Notes: generated by a model not told the origin, from the sequence alone. Positions 8,305 through 16,852 are shown, numbered from the stretch's first letter. The stretch: 34,597 bases of DNA from Rickettsiales bacterium (GCA_028281385.1 JANQJY010000055.1:1-34597); one strand, 5' to 3'. Numbers and translations are program-made.

Positions 8305-10182
8305 CTACAGCCGCGCGGTCAGGTCCACCGTGCGGATCAGCTCCTTCAAATCGATCTCGCCGCGCAGCACCTTGCCGATTCCGTCCTGGACCATGGGGAT
8401 GAAGCCGTTTTCCAACGCATATTCCATCATGTGATTACGCGTGGCATGAGTGGCAATCAGTTCATCCAGTCCTTCATCGATGCGCAGGATTTCCATCACC
8501 GCCGTGCGCCCCTTATAGCCTTTGAAATTACATTCCTCACAACCCACCGCATCATAGACCGTCGGCGGCTCGGACGGATCGACCTGCATGATACGGCATT
8601 CCTCTTCCGTCGCCGGACGCGGCGTTTTACAAGCATTACACAGTTTGCGCGCCAGACGCTGTGCCAGACAGGCAATCAGCGAACCGGCGATCAGATGCGC
8701 CGGCACACCGATATCGCTCAGACGCGGAATCGCCCCCAACGCATCATTGGTATGCAGCGTGGTATAGACCTGGTGGCCGGTCAGTGCCGCGCGTACCGCC
8801 ATCAGCGCGGTTTCCTCATCGCGCACCTCACCGACGAAAATGATGTCCGGGTCCTGGCGCATGAGCGATTTGATCCCCGAATGGAAATCGACCGAACCCT
8901 CGCGCACATTGGTCTGGCGGATCAGCGGCAACTGATATTCCACCGGGTCTTCGAGCGTCATGATATTGACATCGATGGTGTTGATGTAACTCAGCATCGA
9001 ATAGAGCGTCGTGGTTTTACCCGAACCGGTCGGCCCCGTGACGATGATGATCCCTTCCGGTCGCTTCACGCAACGCTTGATCAGATTATCGTTATGTTCT
9101 GTAAAGCCTAGCTTTTCGAGCGGCATGAGTGCCTTTGACTTATCGAGAATACGCAGTACCACATTCTCACCATGCACCGTCGGCTGCGTCGCCACACGAA
9201 AGTCGATATCGCGGCCCAATGCCTTGAAGGTAATCCGTCCGTCTTGCGGATTGCGCGATTCGGCAATGTTCATGCCCGACATGATTTTCATCCGCACCAG
9301 CATCGCTGCCCAGTAATCCCGGTGGAACGAGCGAATCTGCTGCAGACGCCCGTCAATCCGGTAACGCAGCCGCAGGAAGGTGCCTTCCGGTTCAAAGTGA
9401 ATGTCCGACGCGCCCAGTTTGATCGCATCGATCAGCAATGAATTCACCAGACGTACCGTCGGGTTGACATAGCCTTCTTCGCGCCCGTCAAGTTGCGACT
9501 TGTCACGAATACCGGTCTCGATCTCGCGCAGAATCCCCTCGATCGACATTTCATATTCGTAATATTGCTCGACTAGTTCGATGATCTTGGTTTCGGTACA
9601 GAATAGCGGCACGATATTCGCACCGCGTGGTAAGTGCCGCTTGATCTGATCAATCGCCAACACGTTATAGACATCCGCCATCGCCAGCTTGATCGTACCA
9701 TCCGCTTCCTGTGCGACGGGAATCACCTTGTTACGAAGACATACTTCCTTGGGCACCAGTTCGAGCAGGTTGGGATCGAGCATGGTCGAGCCGGGATCGA
9801 ACTTCTCCGCCCCCGACGATTCGGCCAACACTTCACCGAGCGCCGACTCGGTGATGAAGTTCATCTCCACGAAAATGGCGCCGATCAGCTTCTTGGTCTG
9901 CTTTTGTTCACGCAGAGCAATATTCAACTGATCTTCGGAAATCAGGCCAAGATGGATCAACCGTTCCCCGATACGCATCTTGCTGGTATCGGCTTTTTTC
10001 TCACCTCCCTCTCCCTGTGGATTATTGGCATTTGCAGGCTGTACCTCTGCAGACACTCGTTCACCATTCGGACTGCCATTTACCGACGCTTCAGGCACAG
10101 CTTCCGCGCTCTCCGGCTGCGACGGATCGCCCGAAATCGCCTCACGACTGGCGCTCGAAAATGGATCATCTGATGGCTGCAT
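8305..10182 (-). CDS. gspE: GspE/PilB-family assembly ATPase
   Basis: The full-length 625-residue ATPase begins with an unstructured, Ser/Pro/Glu-rich N-terminus (1-65). The T2SSE N-terminal domain follows (about 68-205, starting MRIGERLIHLGLISEDQL), then the catalytic domain with Walker A GPTGSGKTT at 383-391, the Asp box near 410, Walker B with IIFVGEVRDEE at 448-457 and the His box near 470-480. A zinc-binding pair of CxxC motifs lies at C515/C518 and C548/C551. Zinc-binding CxxC pairs of this kind mark extension ATPases of the GspE, PilB and MshE group rather than retraction ATPases. It supplies energy for pseudopilus or pilus assembly with the gspF-like protein. The 294-bp gap to that gene, with its own promoter and repeat, suggests the two are not strictly one transcript. 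Confidence 0.95.
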   Translation of the reverse strand: MQPSDDPFSSASREAISGDPSQPESAEAVPEASVNGSPNGERVSAEVQPANANNPQGEGGEKKADTSKMRIGERLIHLGLISEDQLNIALREQKQTKKLIGAIFVEMNFITESALGEVLAESSGAEKFDPGSTMLDPNLLELVPKEVCLRNKVIPVAQEADGTIKLAMADVYNVLAIDQIKRHLPRGANIVPLFCTETKIIELVEQYYEYEMSIEGILREIETGIRDKSQLDGREEGYVNPTVRLVNSLLIDAIKLGASDIHFEPEGTFLRLRYRIDGRLQQIRSFHRDYWAAMLVRMKIMSGMNIAESRNPQDGRITFKALGRDIDFRVATQPTVHGENVVLRILDKSKALMPLEKLGFTEHNDNLIKRCVKRPEGIIIVTGPTGSGKTTTLYSMLSYINTIDVNIMTLEDPVEYQLPLIRQTNVREGSVDFHSGIKSLMRQDPDIIFVGEVRDEETALMAVRAALTGHQVYTTLHTNDALGAIPRLSDIGVPAHLIAGSLIACLAQRLARKLCNACKTPRPATEEECRIMQVDPSEPPTVYDAVGCEECNFKGYKGRTAVMEILRIDEGLDELIATHATRNHMMEYALENGFIPMVQDGIGKVLRGEIDLKELIRTVDLTARL

Positions 10183-10248
10183 AAACGCGCCTTACCCTCT
10201 TCCCTGATTCTTCAAAAGCTTATAGCATTATTCTTATTTATTACCAAG

Positions 10249-10277
10249 AGTATATACCAGATAAGGCCGGAACTCAA
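10249..10277 (-). promoter_or_regulatory. Probable sigma70-type promoter for the gspE-like gene
   Basis: On the minus strand TTGAGT and TATACT are separated by 17 bp (four and five matches to consensus). The predicted start near 10242 leaves a leader of about 60 nt. The gap from 10183 to 10380 holds nothing else I can recognise. Confidence 0.5.
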
Positions 10278-10380
10278 ATGCCTAGTCTGCATCAGCCATT
10301 GGCCGCCGCACGGGAATTTCGGTATTTAACCATGAGATGACTCCATTTTCTGTTCATATGGCTGTCCCCATGAAGCATTT

Positions 10381-11784
10381 TCAGGAAGTCCGTTTCTTCG
10401 CTTCCAGCTGCAACACATCCTCCGTCTCGATGGCTTCAGCAGTGACAACATCATCGCGCTCCAGCACGTCGAAGGATTTAATACTCTGTGGTAAAGCCTT
10501 GTTTTTAGCCGGTTCCACGCCGAGTGACTGTATACTGCGCAGCTTGGGAAGCAAACGGCTGTTGATCGATTTGGCAAACTGATCGAACTTCTTCGCCGCC
10601 TGCTGAATATTCTTTCCTACCCCATCGACATGGGTCAGCGCCGTGGCAAAACTGCCCATGACATCGCGCAACAGGGCAATGATCTCCTGTTGATGCGCAT
10701 CACGCTTCGCCGCGCTGATCTGCTGGTTGGCCAGCGAGAACAGGCCGTGCAGGCTGGCCGGTCCGGCAAGAATGATGTCATGCTTCTCACATTTGCTAGT
10801 AATCGCCGCATCAGCCTTGCGAAGTTTTTCAATCGCTGCCTCCGACGGCAGATACATGACATTAAGCATCCGTCCGAAGGCACGGCCCTGTTTTTTGAGC
10901 ATCGACGCCACCGCATCGCGGTAGGATTTACGCGCCAGCGCATCGATATGGCCATGCATGGTGGCAAGCAGCTGTTTCAGCAACGCCGCTTCCTCTTCCG
11001 TACCCTCGGCTTCGGCCAGCTCAACGATGAATTTCGAGGCTTTGGAATCAATCACCATCACCATATCCTGCGGCAGAAAGATCACCGCATCGGGCCGGAA
11101 ACTACTGCCGTCATCACCGGACGCATGATACTGCATGATGAAATCACGGCCGGCTTCGAGCCCGAGATGTTTCAGCGAATTCTCCAACCCGACCTCTGAC
11201 AAATAGCCCGCACCAGCCGGATGGGTCATCGCCCGCATCATGGTTTCAACCTGCCTGCTGTTGCTTGTGGTGCGCGACTCAAGCGCAGTGACGGATTTGT
11301 TCAGCTTTTCAAAATTCTCCATCAGATTTTTAGTGGTTTGCTGGGCAAGCTTTTCCTGCTCTTTTTTCGCCTGTTCCTGCTCGCGCTTATGGTCTTCCAG
11401 CAATTTGGATGAGAGCTTCTGCCCCACTTCCATCACCGTCGCCTTGGTATGTTTGAGCTGTTCCTCGCGATGCGATTCCCAATCCTTCATGCGCTCGCGC
11501 ATATCGGCCAACCGCTGTTCCATCAGGCTCGCCTGCTTTTCCGCCTCAGTTTTGGCTGCTTCCGCCGCCTCTTTCGCTTCTATCGCCTCATCGCACTCTC
11601 CCTCCAATGCGGCGATCCGCTCTTCGGCATATTGCGTAGCACTGCCAAGTTCGACCTGCAATTGCGCCGCTTTCACACGCGCCTTAATCCATGCGCGAAA
11701 CAAAAAGAAAGCAACCAGCATGAAGACAAGCGCCAGACTCGCCGCCCCCATCAACACCCATTCGCTCTTTAACTGAAATTCCAT
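10381..11784 (-). CDS. rmuC: RmuC-family DNA recombination protein
   Basis: The 467-residue protein has a membrane anchor at about 11-30 and a long Ala/Glu/Lys/Gln-rich coiled coil (about 35-190). The RmuC domain follows (about 195-400), with the segments FRPDAVIFLPQDMVMVIDSK and VMYLPSEAAIEKL, and ILAGPASLHGLFSLANQQIS. The PD...VIDSK pattern is the restriction-endonuclease-like core that gives RmuC proteins their presumed nuclease character. In Escherichia coli RmuC limits inversion at short inverted repeats. The C-terminal 60 residues are charged and variable. It is divergent from glmU, and the shared upstream gap is mostly filled by a palindromic element. Confidence 0.92.
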   Translation of the reverse strand: MEFQLKSEWVLMGAASLALVFMLVAFFLFRAWIKARVKAAQLQVELGSATQYAEERIAALEGECDEAIEAKEAAEAAKTEAEKQASLMEQRLADMRERMKDWESHREEQLKHTKATVMEVGQKLSSKLLEDHKREQEQAKKEQEKLAQQTTKNLMENFEKLNKSVTALESRTTSNSRQVETMMRAMTHPAGAGYLSEVGLENSLKHLGLEAGRDFIMQYHASGDDGSSFRPDAVIFLPQDMVMVIDSKASKFIVELAEAEGTEEEAALLKQLLATMHGHIDALARKSYRDAVASMLKKQGRAFGRMLNVMYLPSEAAIEKLRKADAAITSKCEKHDIILAGPASLHGLFSLANQQISAAKRDAHQQEIIALLRDVMGSFATALTHVDGVGKNIQQAAKKFDQFAKSINSRLLPKLRSIQSLGVEPAKNKALPQSIKSFDVLERDDVVTAEAIETEDVLQLEAKKRTS

Positions 11785-11805
11785 TAATGCTATGACCTTA
11801 CTTGT

Positions 11806-11905
11806 TTCGTCATCCTGAGGAGTCTTGCCGCAGCCTCTGGCAAAGGCAGGCGACGTAAGGATCTATAGATTCCTCCGCATCTAACGATGCGTTCGGAATG
11901 ACGAA
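11806..11905. repeat. Palindromic intergenic element A (TTCGTCAT...ATGACGAA)
   Basis: The ends TTCGTCATCC and GGAATGACGAA are inverted copies apart from one base. The 100 bp between and including them contain smaller hairpins, for example GCATC/GATGC at 11877-11890 and an imperfect palindrome around 11859-11873. It fills most of the gap between divergent rmuC and glmU. Its ends match those of elements at 14334, 18037 and 24794, and such dispersed GTCAT...ATGAC palindromes are common in alphaproteobacterial intergenic DNA. Confidence 0.8.
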
Positions 11906-11950
11906 GACTCTATTCATTAACCCTGTTGACTCTAATGAGGAGGCATGTGA

Positions 11951-13300
11951 ATGACAAGCAAAACCGCAGCGATCGTGTTAGCCGCCGGTAAGGGCACACG
12001 CATGAAATCCGAATTGCCGAAAGTGCTGCATCCGGTCGCACATATGCCGATGCTGGCGCATGTCCTGCGCGGTGCGCACAAGGCAGGCTGTGAAGAGATC
12101 GTAACCATCATTGCCAAAGATGCGGAAGAGGTAAAGACATGTGCGGCCCATTCTCTTCCTGATATCAATATCGCCATACAAACCGAACAGCTCGGCACCG
12201 CCCATGCCACGCTGGTAGCAAAAGATGCACTTGCCGGATTTGACGGGCATCTGCTGATTCTTTTCGGCGATACGCCGCTGATCACGCCGGATACGCTCGA
12301 ACGGCTGATCGCCACATTATCCGAAAAGGACAAGTGCGGCATAGCAGTGCTGGGCTTTACGCCCGATGATCCTGGTGAATATGGCCGACTGATCATCGAT
12401 GATGACGGCTACCTAACGCGTATTGTTGAACATAGGGACGCGACGGAAGATGAGGTCTATATCCGCCTGTGCAATTCCGGCGTGATGGCGATTCATAAAG
12501 ACCTTGGTTTCGACCTGCTGAAAAAAATCGGTAACGACAATGCCAAAGGCGAATATTATCTGACCGATGCGGTCGCGCTAGCGATCGAGGCAGGCTATCA
12601 CTGCCGCGTGATGGAAACAGAGGACGAAACCGAAGTGATGGGCGTGAATTCACGCGCGCAACTGGCCGAGGCCGAAGCCGCCATGCAGAAGCGTCTGCGA
12701 AGGCAGGCGATGGAGAATGGCGTCACCATGCTCGATCCCGAGACAGTCTATCTCGCCGGTGACACACAATTCGGAAAGGATGTCATCCTGCAGCCCAATG
12801 TCTATTTCGGACCGGAAGTAGTGGTGGGAGATCAGGTCGAGATTCGTGCCTTTTCGCATATCGAGGGAACGGTCATCGCCAGCCATGCCATCGTCGGCCC
12901 GTTCGCACGGCTGCGCCCCGGCACGCATATCGGCGAAGAATGTAAAATCGGCAATTTTGTTGAAATCAAAAAAGCGCAAATCGAACAAGGTGCTAAGATT
13001 TCACACCTGTCCTATGTCGGCGACGCACATATCGGCGAAGACGCCAATCTCGGCGCCGGTACCATCACTTGCAATTATGACGGCTTCAACAAACATCATA
13101 CCGAGATCGGCCGCGATGTGTTTATCGGCTCCAACTCGGCGCTGATCGCACCGGTGAGCATCGGCGATGGCGCCATGGTTGGCGCCGGCAGCGTGGTGAA
13201 TAAGGATGTCGAAGCAGGTGCACTCGCCATCGGCCGTTCAAAACAACTGGCCAAAGCGCACTGGGCCGAAGAATTCAAAAAGAAAAAGCGGAAACAATAG
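11951..13300 (+). CDS. glmU: Bifunctional GlmU: GlcNAc-1-P uridylyltransferase / GlcN-1-P acetyltransferase
   Basis: This 449-residue enzyme makes UDP-GlcNAc in two cytoplasmic steps for peptidoglycan and lipopolysaccharide. The N-terminal half is a nucleotidyltransferase with the signature LAAGKGTRMKSELPKVLHPV (about 10-29). EYYLTDAV falls near residue 200. From about 260 the C-terminal half is a left-handed beta-helix of hexapeptide repeats, with the acetyltransferase histidine in ISHLSYVGD (H352) and the acetyl-CoA-contacting segment GAGTITCNYDG. It is the usual length and complete. The start is supported by an AGGAGG site 7 bp before the ATG. It is monocistronic here, facing the CinA-type gene with only 5 bp between stop codons. 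Confidence 0.97.
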   Translation: MTSKTAAIVLAAGKGTRMKSELPKVLHPVAHMPMLAHVLRGAHKAGCEEIVTIIAKDAEEVKTCAAHSLPDINIAIQTEQLGTAHATLVAKDALAGFDGHLLILFGDTPLITPDTLERLIATLSEKDKCGIAVLGFTPDDPGEYGRLIIDDDGYLTRIVEHRDATEDEVYIRLCNSGVMAIHKDLGFDLLKKIGNDNAKGEYYLTDAVALAIEAGYHCRVMETEDETEVMGVNSRAQLAEAEAAMQKRLRRQAMENGVTMLDPETVYLAGDTQFGKDVILQPNVYFGPEVVVGDQVEIRAFSHIEGTVIASHAIVGPFARLRPGTHIGEECKIGNFVEIKKAQIEQGAKISHLSYVGDAHIGEDANLGAGTITCNYDGFNKHHTEIGRDVFIGSNSALIAPVSIGDGAMVGAGSVVNKDVEAGALAIGRSKQLAKAHWAEEFKKKKRKQ

Positions 13301-13305
13301 CAACC

Positions 13306-13797
13306 TCAGCCAATCACACGTGAGGTAGCCATGGCAATCGCTTCTTTGACCGTCGCAAGACGGATGGCCTGACGATCGCCATCAAACTGACAGCGCCTGA
13401 CTTCCGTCTCCAACCCCTCCACCGCACAAGCAATATAAACCAGCCCGACCGGTTTGTCGTCACTGCCGCCGCCCGGCCCGGCAATGCCAGTACAGGACAG
13501 CGCCAGCTGCGCATGCGAATGTGCCAGCGCGCCTTCCGCCATACCAAACGCTACCGGTTCCGACACCGCGCCATATTCGGCAAACCACTCCGGCGGCACG
13601 CCGAGCATCTGTTCCTTCGCTTCATTGGAATAGGTGACAAACCCACGCTCGACGACATCGGACGAGCCGGGAATATCCGTCAGCAATGCCGATATGAGGC
13701 CGCCGGTACAGGATTCCGCCGTCGCCAGCATGATCAGACGTTCCCGGCATAATTGCAAGAGAATGGCTGCCTGCCCCATCATTTCTTCATCAAACAT
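13306..13797 (-). CDS. pncC: CinA C-terminal-type nicotinamide-nucleotide amidohydrolase
   Basis: The protein is a stand-alone CinA C-terminal domain of about 163 residues. Typical segments are LATAESCTGGLISALLTDIPGSS, FVTYSNEAKEQMLGV, LALSCTGIAGPGGGSDDKPV (catalytic Ser/Lys region in AESCTGG and nearby) and a helical end. The family deamidates nicotinamide mononucleotide to nicotinate mononucleotide in NAD recycling. I prefer ATG 13797 because the G-rich site GGGGGG then has a 5-base spacer. GTG at 13803 is also possible and adds two residues. Either way it overlaps the end of pgpA, so the two are translationally coupled. The order ispDF-pgpA-cinA is common in alphaproteobacteria. Confidence 0.93.
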   Translation of the reverse strand: MFDEEMMGQAAILLQLCRERLIMLATAESCTGGLISALLTDIPGSSDVVERGFVTYSNEAKEQMLGVPPEWFAEYGAVSEPVAFGMAEGALAHSHAQLALSCTGIAGPGGGSDDKPVGLVYIACAVEGLETEVRRCQFDGDRQAIRLATVKEAIAMATSRVIG

Positions 13798-14317
13798 CTC
13801 CACCCCCCATCGGGATGTCTATCACCCCCACTCCTGTTAAAAAATGACCGATAATACCCAGCACCAAAAGCGCAAACAGCGCCGCCAACACATCATCCAA
13901 CATCACCCCGAAAGCACCTTTGATTCTGCGGTCAGCCAGACTGATCGGCCATGGTTTGAGTATATCAAAAAAACGAAAGGCAATAAAGGCTGCAATGTAG
14001 AGTCCAACCATCGTTTCAATGGTCGGATTCAGATGCATCAGCGGCATCGCCGAGATGCTCAGCCACATGCCGACCACCTCGTCAATAACAACTTCTTTCG
14101 GGTCATCCAAGCGATTATTGGCAACCATATAGATATGCGACGCCCACCAGCCGATAAAAAAGAAAAGAACCGCCATCACCCCGACCAGCCAGATGCCCAC
14201 CGCATAATGCATCAGCGCGGCAAAGGGCAGTGCAGCAATTGTTCCCATCGTTCCCGGTGCTTTGAGCGAACGGCCCGCGTAAAACCACAGAGCCAGCAGC
14301 GTTGCAAATTTTTCCAA
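13790..14317 (-). CDS. pgpA: Phosphatidylglycerophosphatase A
   Basis: The 175-residue inner-membrane protein belongs to the PgpA family, which dephosphorylates phosphatidylglycerol phosphate to make phosphatidylglycerol. Conserved parts are APGTMGTIAALP near residues 20-31, DEVVGMW near 80, FRFFDILKPWPI near 115 and GVMLDDVLAA near 135. There are about four membrane helices. The start is TTG at 14317, preceded by AAGGGG at a good distance; no ATG or GTG gives a full N-terminus. The site abuts the outer edge of palindromic element B, so that element's folding could affect translation. It is coupled to the CinA-type gene by a 5' to 3' overlap. Confidence 0.95.
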   Translation of the reverse strand: MEKFATLLALWFYAGRSLKAPGTMGTIAALPFAALMHYAVGIWLVGVMAVLFFFIGWWASHIYMVANNRLDDPKEVVIDEVVGMWLSISAMPLMHLNPTIETMVGLYIAAFIAFRFFDILKPWPISLADRRIKGAFGVMLDDVLAALFALLVLGIIGHFLTGVGVIDIPMGGGDV

Positions 14318-14333
14318 AGTTATCCCCTTTTTT

Positions 14334-14558
14334 CGTCATCCTCGGGACAAAATTCAGGCTTGTCTCGCCAAAGCTGCGCAGCAGCGGCGGCGGAAGAATT
14401 TTGAGCCCGGGGATCCAGAATAACAAAATGTCAGACTCGTCTCGCCAAAGCTGCGTAGCAGCGGCGGCGGAAGACATTTTGTGTCAGAAATGCCTCCTGG
14501 CATTTCTTCCCTGGATTCCCCTATGATTTTGCCTCCTGGCAAAATCCGGGGAATGACG
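14334..14558. repeat. Compound palindromic element B with four hairpins
   Basis: Outer ends CGTCAT (14334) and ATGACG (to 14558) and inner arms GGGGATCCAG (from 14409) and CTGGATTCCCC (14511-14521) make a nested palindrome. Inside are four hairpins. Hairpin 1 has stem 14348-14355/14396-14403 and hairpin 2 has stem 14424-14432/14473-14481; both enclose the same 40-bp core (14356-14395 and 14433-14472, 37 of 40 identical). Hairpins 3 (14487-14506) and 4 (14525-14546) share a GCC-TCCT-GGC tip. All four stems are perfect but differ from each other. It fills the gap between ispDF and pgpA and is probably transcribed with them. Confidence 0.85.
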
Positions 14559-14560
14559 AT

Positions 14561-15742
14561 CTACGTTATCATCACCGTCGCCACCGCCTGCGCGGCAATG
14601 CCTTCCTTGCGGCCAGTAAAGCCGAGGGTTTCCGTCGTCGTCGCTTTGACATTAATGCGGTCATGATCCATCGCCAGCATATGCGCCAGCTGCTCCTGCA
14701 TCGCCTCACGGTACGGGCTGACTTTCGGTTCTTCGCAAATAATCGTCAGATCGACATTCAATATGCGTGCTCCTGCTTCCCGTATCAAGGCGCAGGCATG
14801 TTCAACAAATACGCAGGACGGTTTATTCTTCCACTTCGTATCAGATGGCGGAAAATGCCGGCCGATATCCCCTTGTCCGATCGCACCGAGCAGAGCATCC
14901 ACCACCGCATGCAGCGCCACATCCGCATCGGAATGGCCTTCCAACCGCCAGTCTCCGGGAATCTGCACGCCGCACAGGGTCAGGTAATGTTCATCCACAT
15001 CGGTATAGGCTTCATGCTCGACCAGCCGATGCACATCAAATCCTATGCCTGTCCTGATATCCATGCCGCCACTATAGCGCGATTGCAGGCGCTGCCAATC
15101 ATGAATCGTCGTCAGCTTGCCGTTCTGCTCATCACCGGCAACGATATGCACCTCTCTGCCCACCGCTTCCATGACCGCCGCATCGTCGGTATAATCCTTA
15201 CCTTCTGCCTTTTCATGCGCATCCAGCAGCGTCTGATAGTGAAAGGCCTGTGGCGTCTGCACCGCCATCAAAGACATGCGGGGAAGTGTTTCCACCACGC
15301 GGGTACTCTCGACCCGCTTGATGGTATCGGTCACCGGCAGTACCGGAATCACCGCGTCATAGCGCTCCAGCCCTTCCAGCAGACGGTCTGTCAGCGCATG
15401 GGTCAGGCCGGGTCGGGCGGCATCGTGAATCAGCACCTTTTGCGGATTGATATCCACCAATGATTTCAACCCGTGATGGACCGACTCCTGGCGCGTTTCT
15501 CCTCCCATCACCGGATCGGGCAACTCCAGCCCTTCTGTCGCCTGTTCATATAACTCGCGGTGATCCGGATGAATGACGATATGCACCGAATGGATTTTCG
15601 GATGGCTGGACAGGCTGTCGATCGAATGGCGCAGGACCGGCTTGCCGCCAAGCAGAAGATAGGGCTTGGGCACCTCGCCGGACAGGCGCAACGACTGACC
15701 TGCGGCAACGATAATAGCGGCATGATAGGGAGACTCGGAAAT
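14561..15742 (-). CDS. ispDF: Bifunctional IspDF isoprenoid enzyme, apparent ATT start
   Basis: The enzyme fuses IspD (about 1-225) and IspF (about 230-393) and catalyses two steps of the non-mevalonate isoprenoid pathway: CDP-methylerythritol synthesis and 2,4-cyclodiphosphate formation. IspD shows the loop AIIVAAGQSLRLSGEVPKPY, later VLIHDAARPG. IspF shows FDVHRLVE (metal Asp/His), EGHSDADVALHAVVDALL and KATTTETLGFTGR. The first ATG/GTG/TTG-type codon in frame is TTG 15691, which would cut away the AAG nucleotide-binding loop. Upstream to the TAA there is no standard start, but AAGGAG is followed after 6 bases by ATT at 15742 (or after 3 by ATT at 15745). I therefore place the start at ATT. 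It is divergent from dusB and lies upstream of pgpA. Confidence 0.92.
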   Translation of the reverse strand: MSESPYHAAIIVAAGQSLRLSGEVPKPYLLLGGKPVLRHSIDSLSSHPKIHSVHIVIHPDHRELYEQATEGLELPDPVMGGETRQESVHHGLKSLVDINPQKVLIHDAARPGLTHALTDRLLEGLERYDAVIPVLPVTDTIKRVESTRVVETLPRMSLMAVQTPQAFHYQTLLDAHEKAEGKDYTDDAAVMEAVGREVHIVAGDEQNGKLTTIHDWQRLQSRYSGGMDIRTGIGFDVHRLVEHEAYTDVDEHYLTLCGVQIPGDWRLEGHSDADVALHAVVDALLGAIGQGDIGRHFPPSDTKWKNKPSCVFVEHACALIREAGARILNVDLTIICEEPKVSPYREAMQEQLAHMLAMDHDRINVKATTTETLGFTGRKEGIAAQAVATVMIT

Positions 15743-15755
15743 AATGAACTCCTTA

Positions 15756-15784
15756 TTGAAAGAATCACGGCTTTAGCCTAGTAT
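15756..15784 (+). promoter_or_regulatory. Possible sigma70-type promoter for dusB-ntrBC
   Basis: TTGAAA (five of six) and TAGTAT (four of six) are 17 bp apart. The predicted start near 15791 leaves a short leader of about 19 nt with an AGGA site before the dusB ATG. The site lies in the 64-bp gap between divergent ispDF and dusB. Confidence 0.45.
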
Positions 15785-15809
15785 CTAGCGCCAATAACAC
15801 AGGAACACA

Positions 15810-16850
15810 ATGACAATAGACACTATATCAACGCGCAAGCATGGATTGCAACCGATCAGGATCGGAAACGTCACCATTGACGAACCGGTGATTCTGGCGC
15901 CGATGACCGGCGTGTCCGACCTGCCGTTCCGCAGGCTGGTCAAACGTTTCGGCGTGGGCATGGTGGTCTCGGAAATGATTGCCAGCAAGGCGGTGATACT
16001 GGAGACCAAAAATGTCGAGCGCATGTGCCGGTTCGAGCCGAATGAACGTCCCTTCGCCATACAGCTGGCCGGATGCGAGCCGGAGGTGATGGCCGAGGCC
16101 GCCAGGCTCAATGAAGGTCGCGGTGCCGACATGATCGATATTAATTTCGGCTGCCCGGTAAAAAAAGTGGTGAACGGTATGGCCGGCTCGGCGCTGATGC
16201 GCGATGAAATGCTGGCTGCCAGAATTCTCGAAGCCACGGCTAAAGCGGTGAAGATTCCGGTCACGCTGAAAATGCGCATGGGCTGGGATCACGGCTCACT
16301 TAATGCGCCGAAACTGGCGAGAATCGCCGAAGAGGCCGGTATCCGGATGATTACCATCCATGGCCGCACACGCTGTCAGATGTATAAGGGTTCGGCCGAC
16401 TGGGAATTTATCCGCCAGGTGAAAGACGCGGTGGAGCTGCCGGTGATCGCCAACGGCGACATCACGACATTCGATGATGTCGATCATGCCATCCATGCCT
16501 CCGGTGCCGACGGGGTGATGATCGGGCGCGGCACCTATGGCCGCCCATGGTTTCCCGCGCAAATCATCGATTATCTCAAAGGCAGACACAAGGCCGCACC
16601 GTCACTGAGCGAACAGCGCCATACCCTGCTTGAGCATTTTGACGATATGTTGACACTCTACGGGCGCGATAACGGCGTGCGGGTCGCACGTAAACATATC
16701 GGCTGGTATTCGAACGGGCTGCACGGCTCGGCCGAATTCCGCCGCGAGGTCAATCAGATCAACGACGCCGACAGCGTCATCGACTGCATCTGCGCCTTTT
16801 ATGATCGCCTGCTGGATCATCAGACCACCACCCCTATCACGGTGCATTAA
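15810..16850 (+). CDS. dusB: tRNA-dihydrouridine synthase DusB (NifR3)
   Basis: This 346-residue flavoenzyme reduces uridines in the tRNA D-loop. It has the FMN-barrel segments LAPMTGVSDLPFRRL (about 29-43), FAIQLAGCEP, MIDINFGCPVKKVV with the catalytic cysteine C115, LKMRMGWD, ITIHGRTRCQMYKGSADW and VIANGDI...GADGVMIGRGTYGRPW. Length is normal. It is the classic leader gene (nifR3) of the ntrBC operon in alphaproteobacteria; ntrB starts 2 bp after its stop, so the two are almost certainly one transcript. Confidence 0.96.
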   Translation: MTIDTISTRKHGLQPIRIGNVTIDEPVILAPMTGVSDLPFRRLVKRFGVGMVVSEMIASKAVILETKNVERMCRFEPNERPFAIQLAGCEPEVMAEAARLNEGRGADMIDINFGCPVKKVVNGMAGSALMRDEMLAARILEATAKAVKIPVTLKMRMGWDHGSLNAPKLARIAEEAGIRMITIHGRTRCQMYKGSADWEFIRQVKDAVELPVIANGDITTFDDVDHAIHASGADGVMIGRGTYGRPWFPAQIIDYLKGRHKAAPSLSEQRHTLLEHFDDMLTLYGRDNGVRVARKHIGWYSNGLHGSAEFRREVNQINDADSVIDCICAFYDRLLDHQTTTPITVH

Positions 16851-16852
16851 TT

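Noticed and set aside
15508-15768. Alternative minus-strand frame overlapping the ispDF start
   Set aside because: The IspD loop and all conserved residues read in the other frame; this one resembles nothing and would not join IspF.
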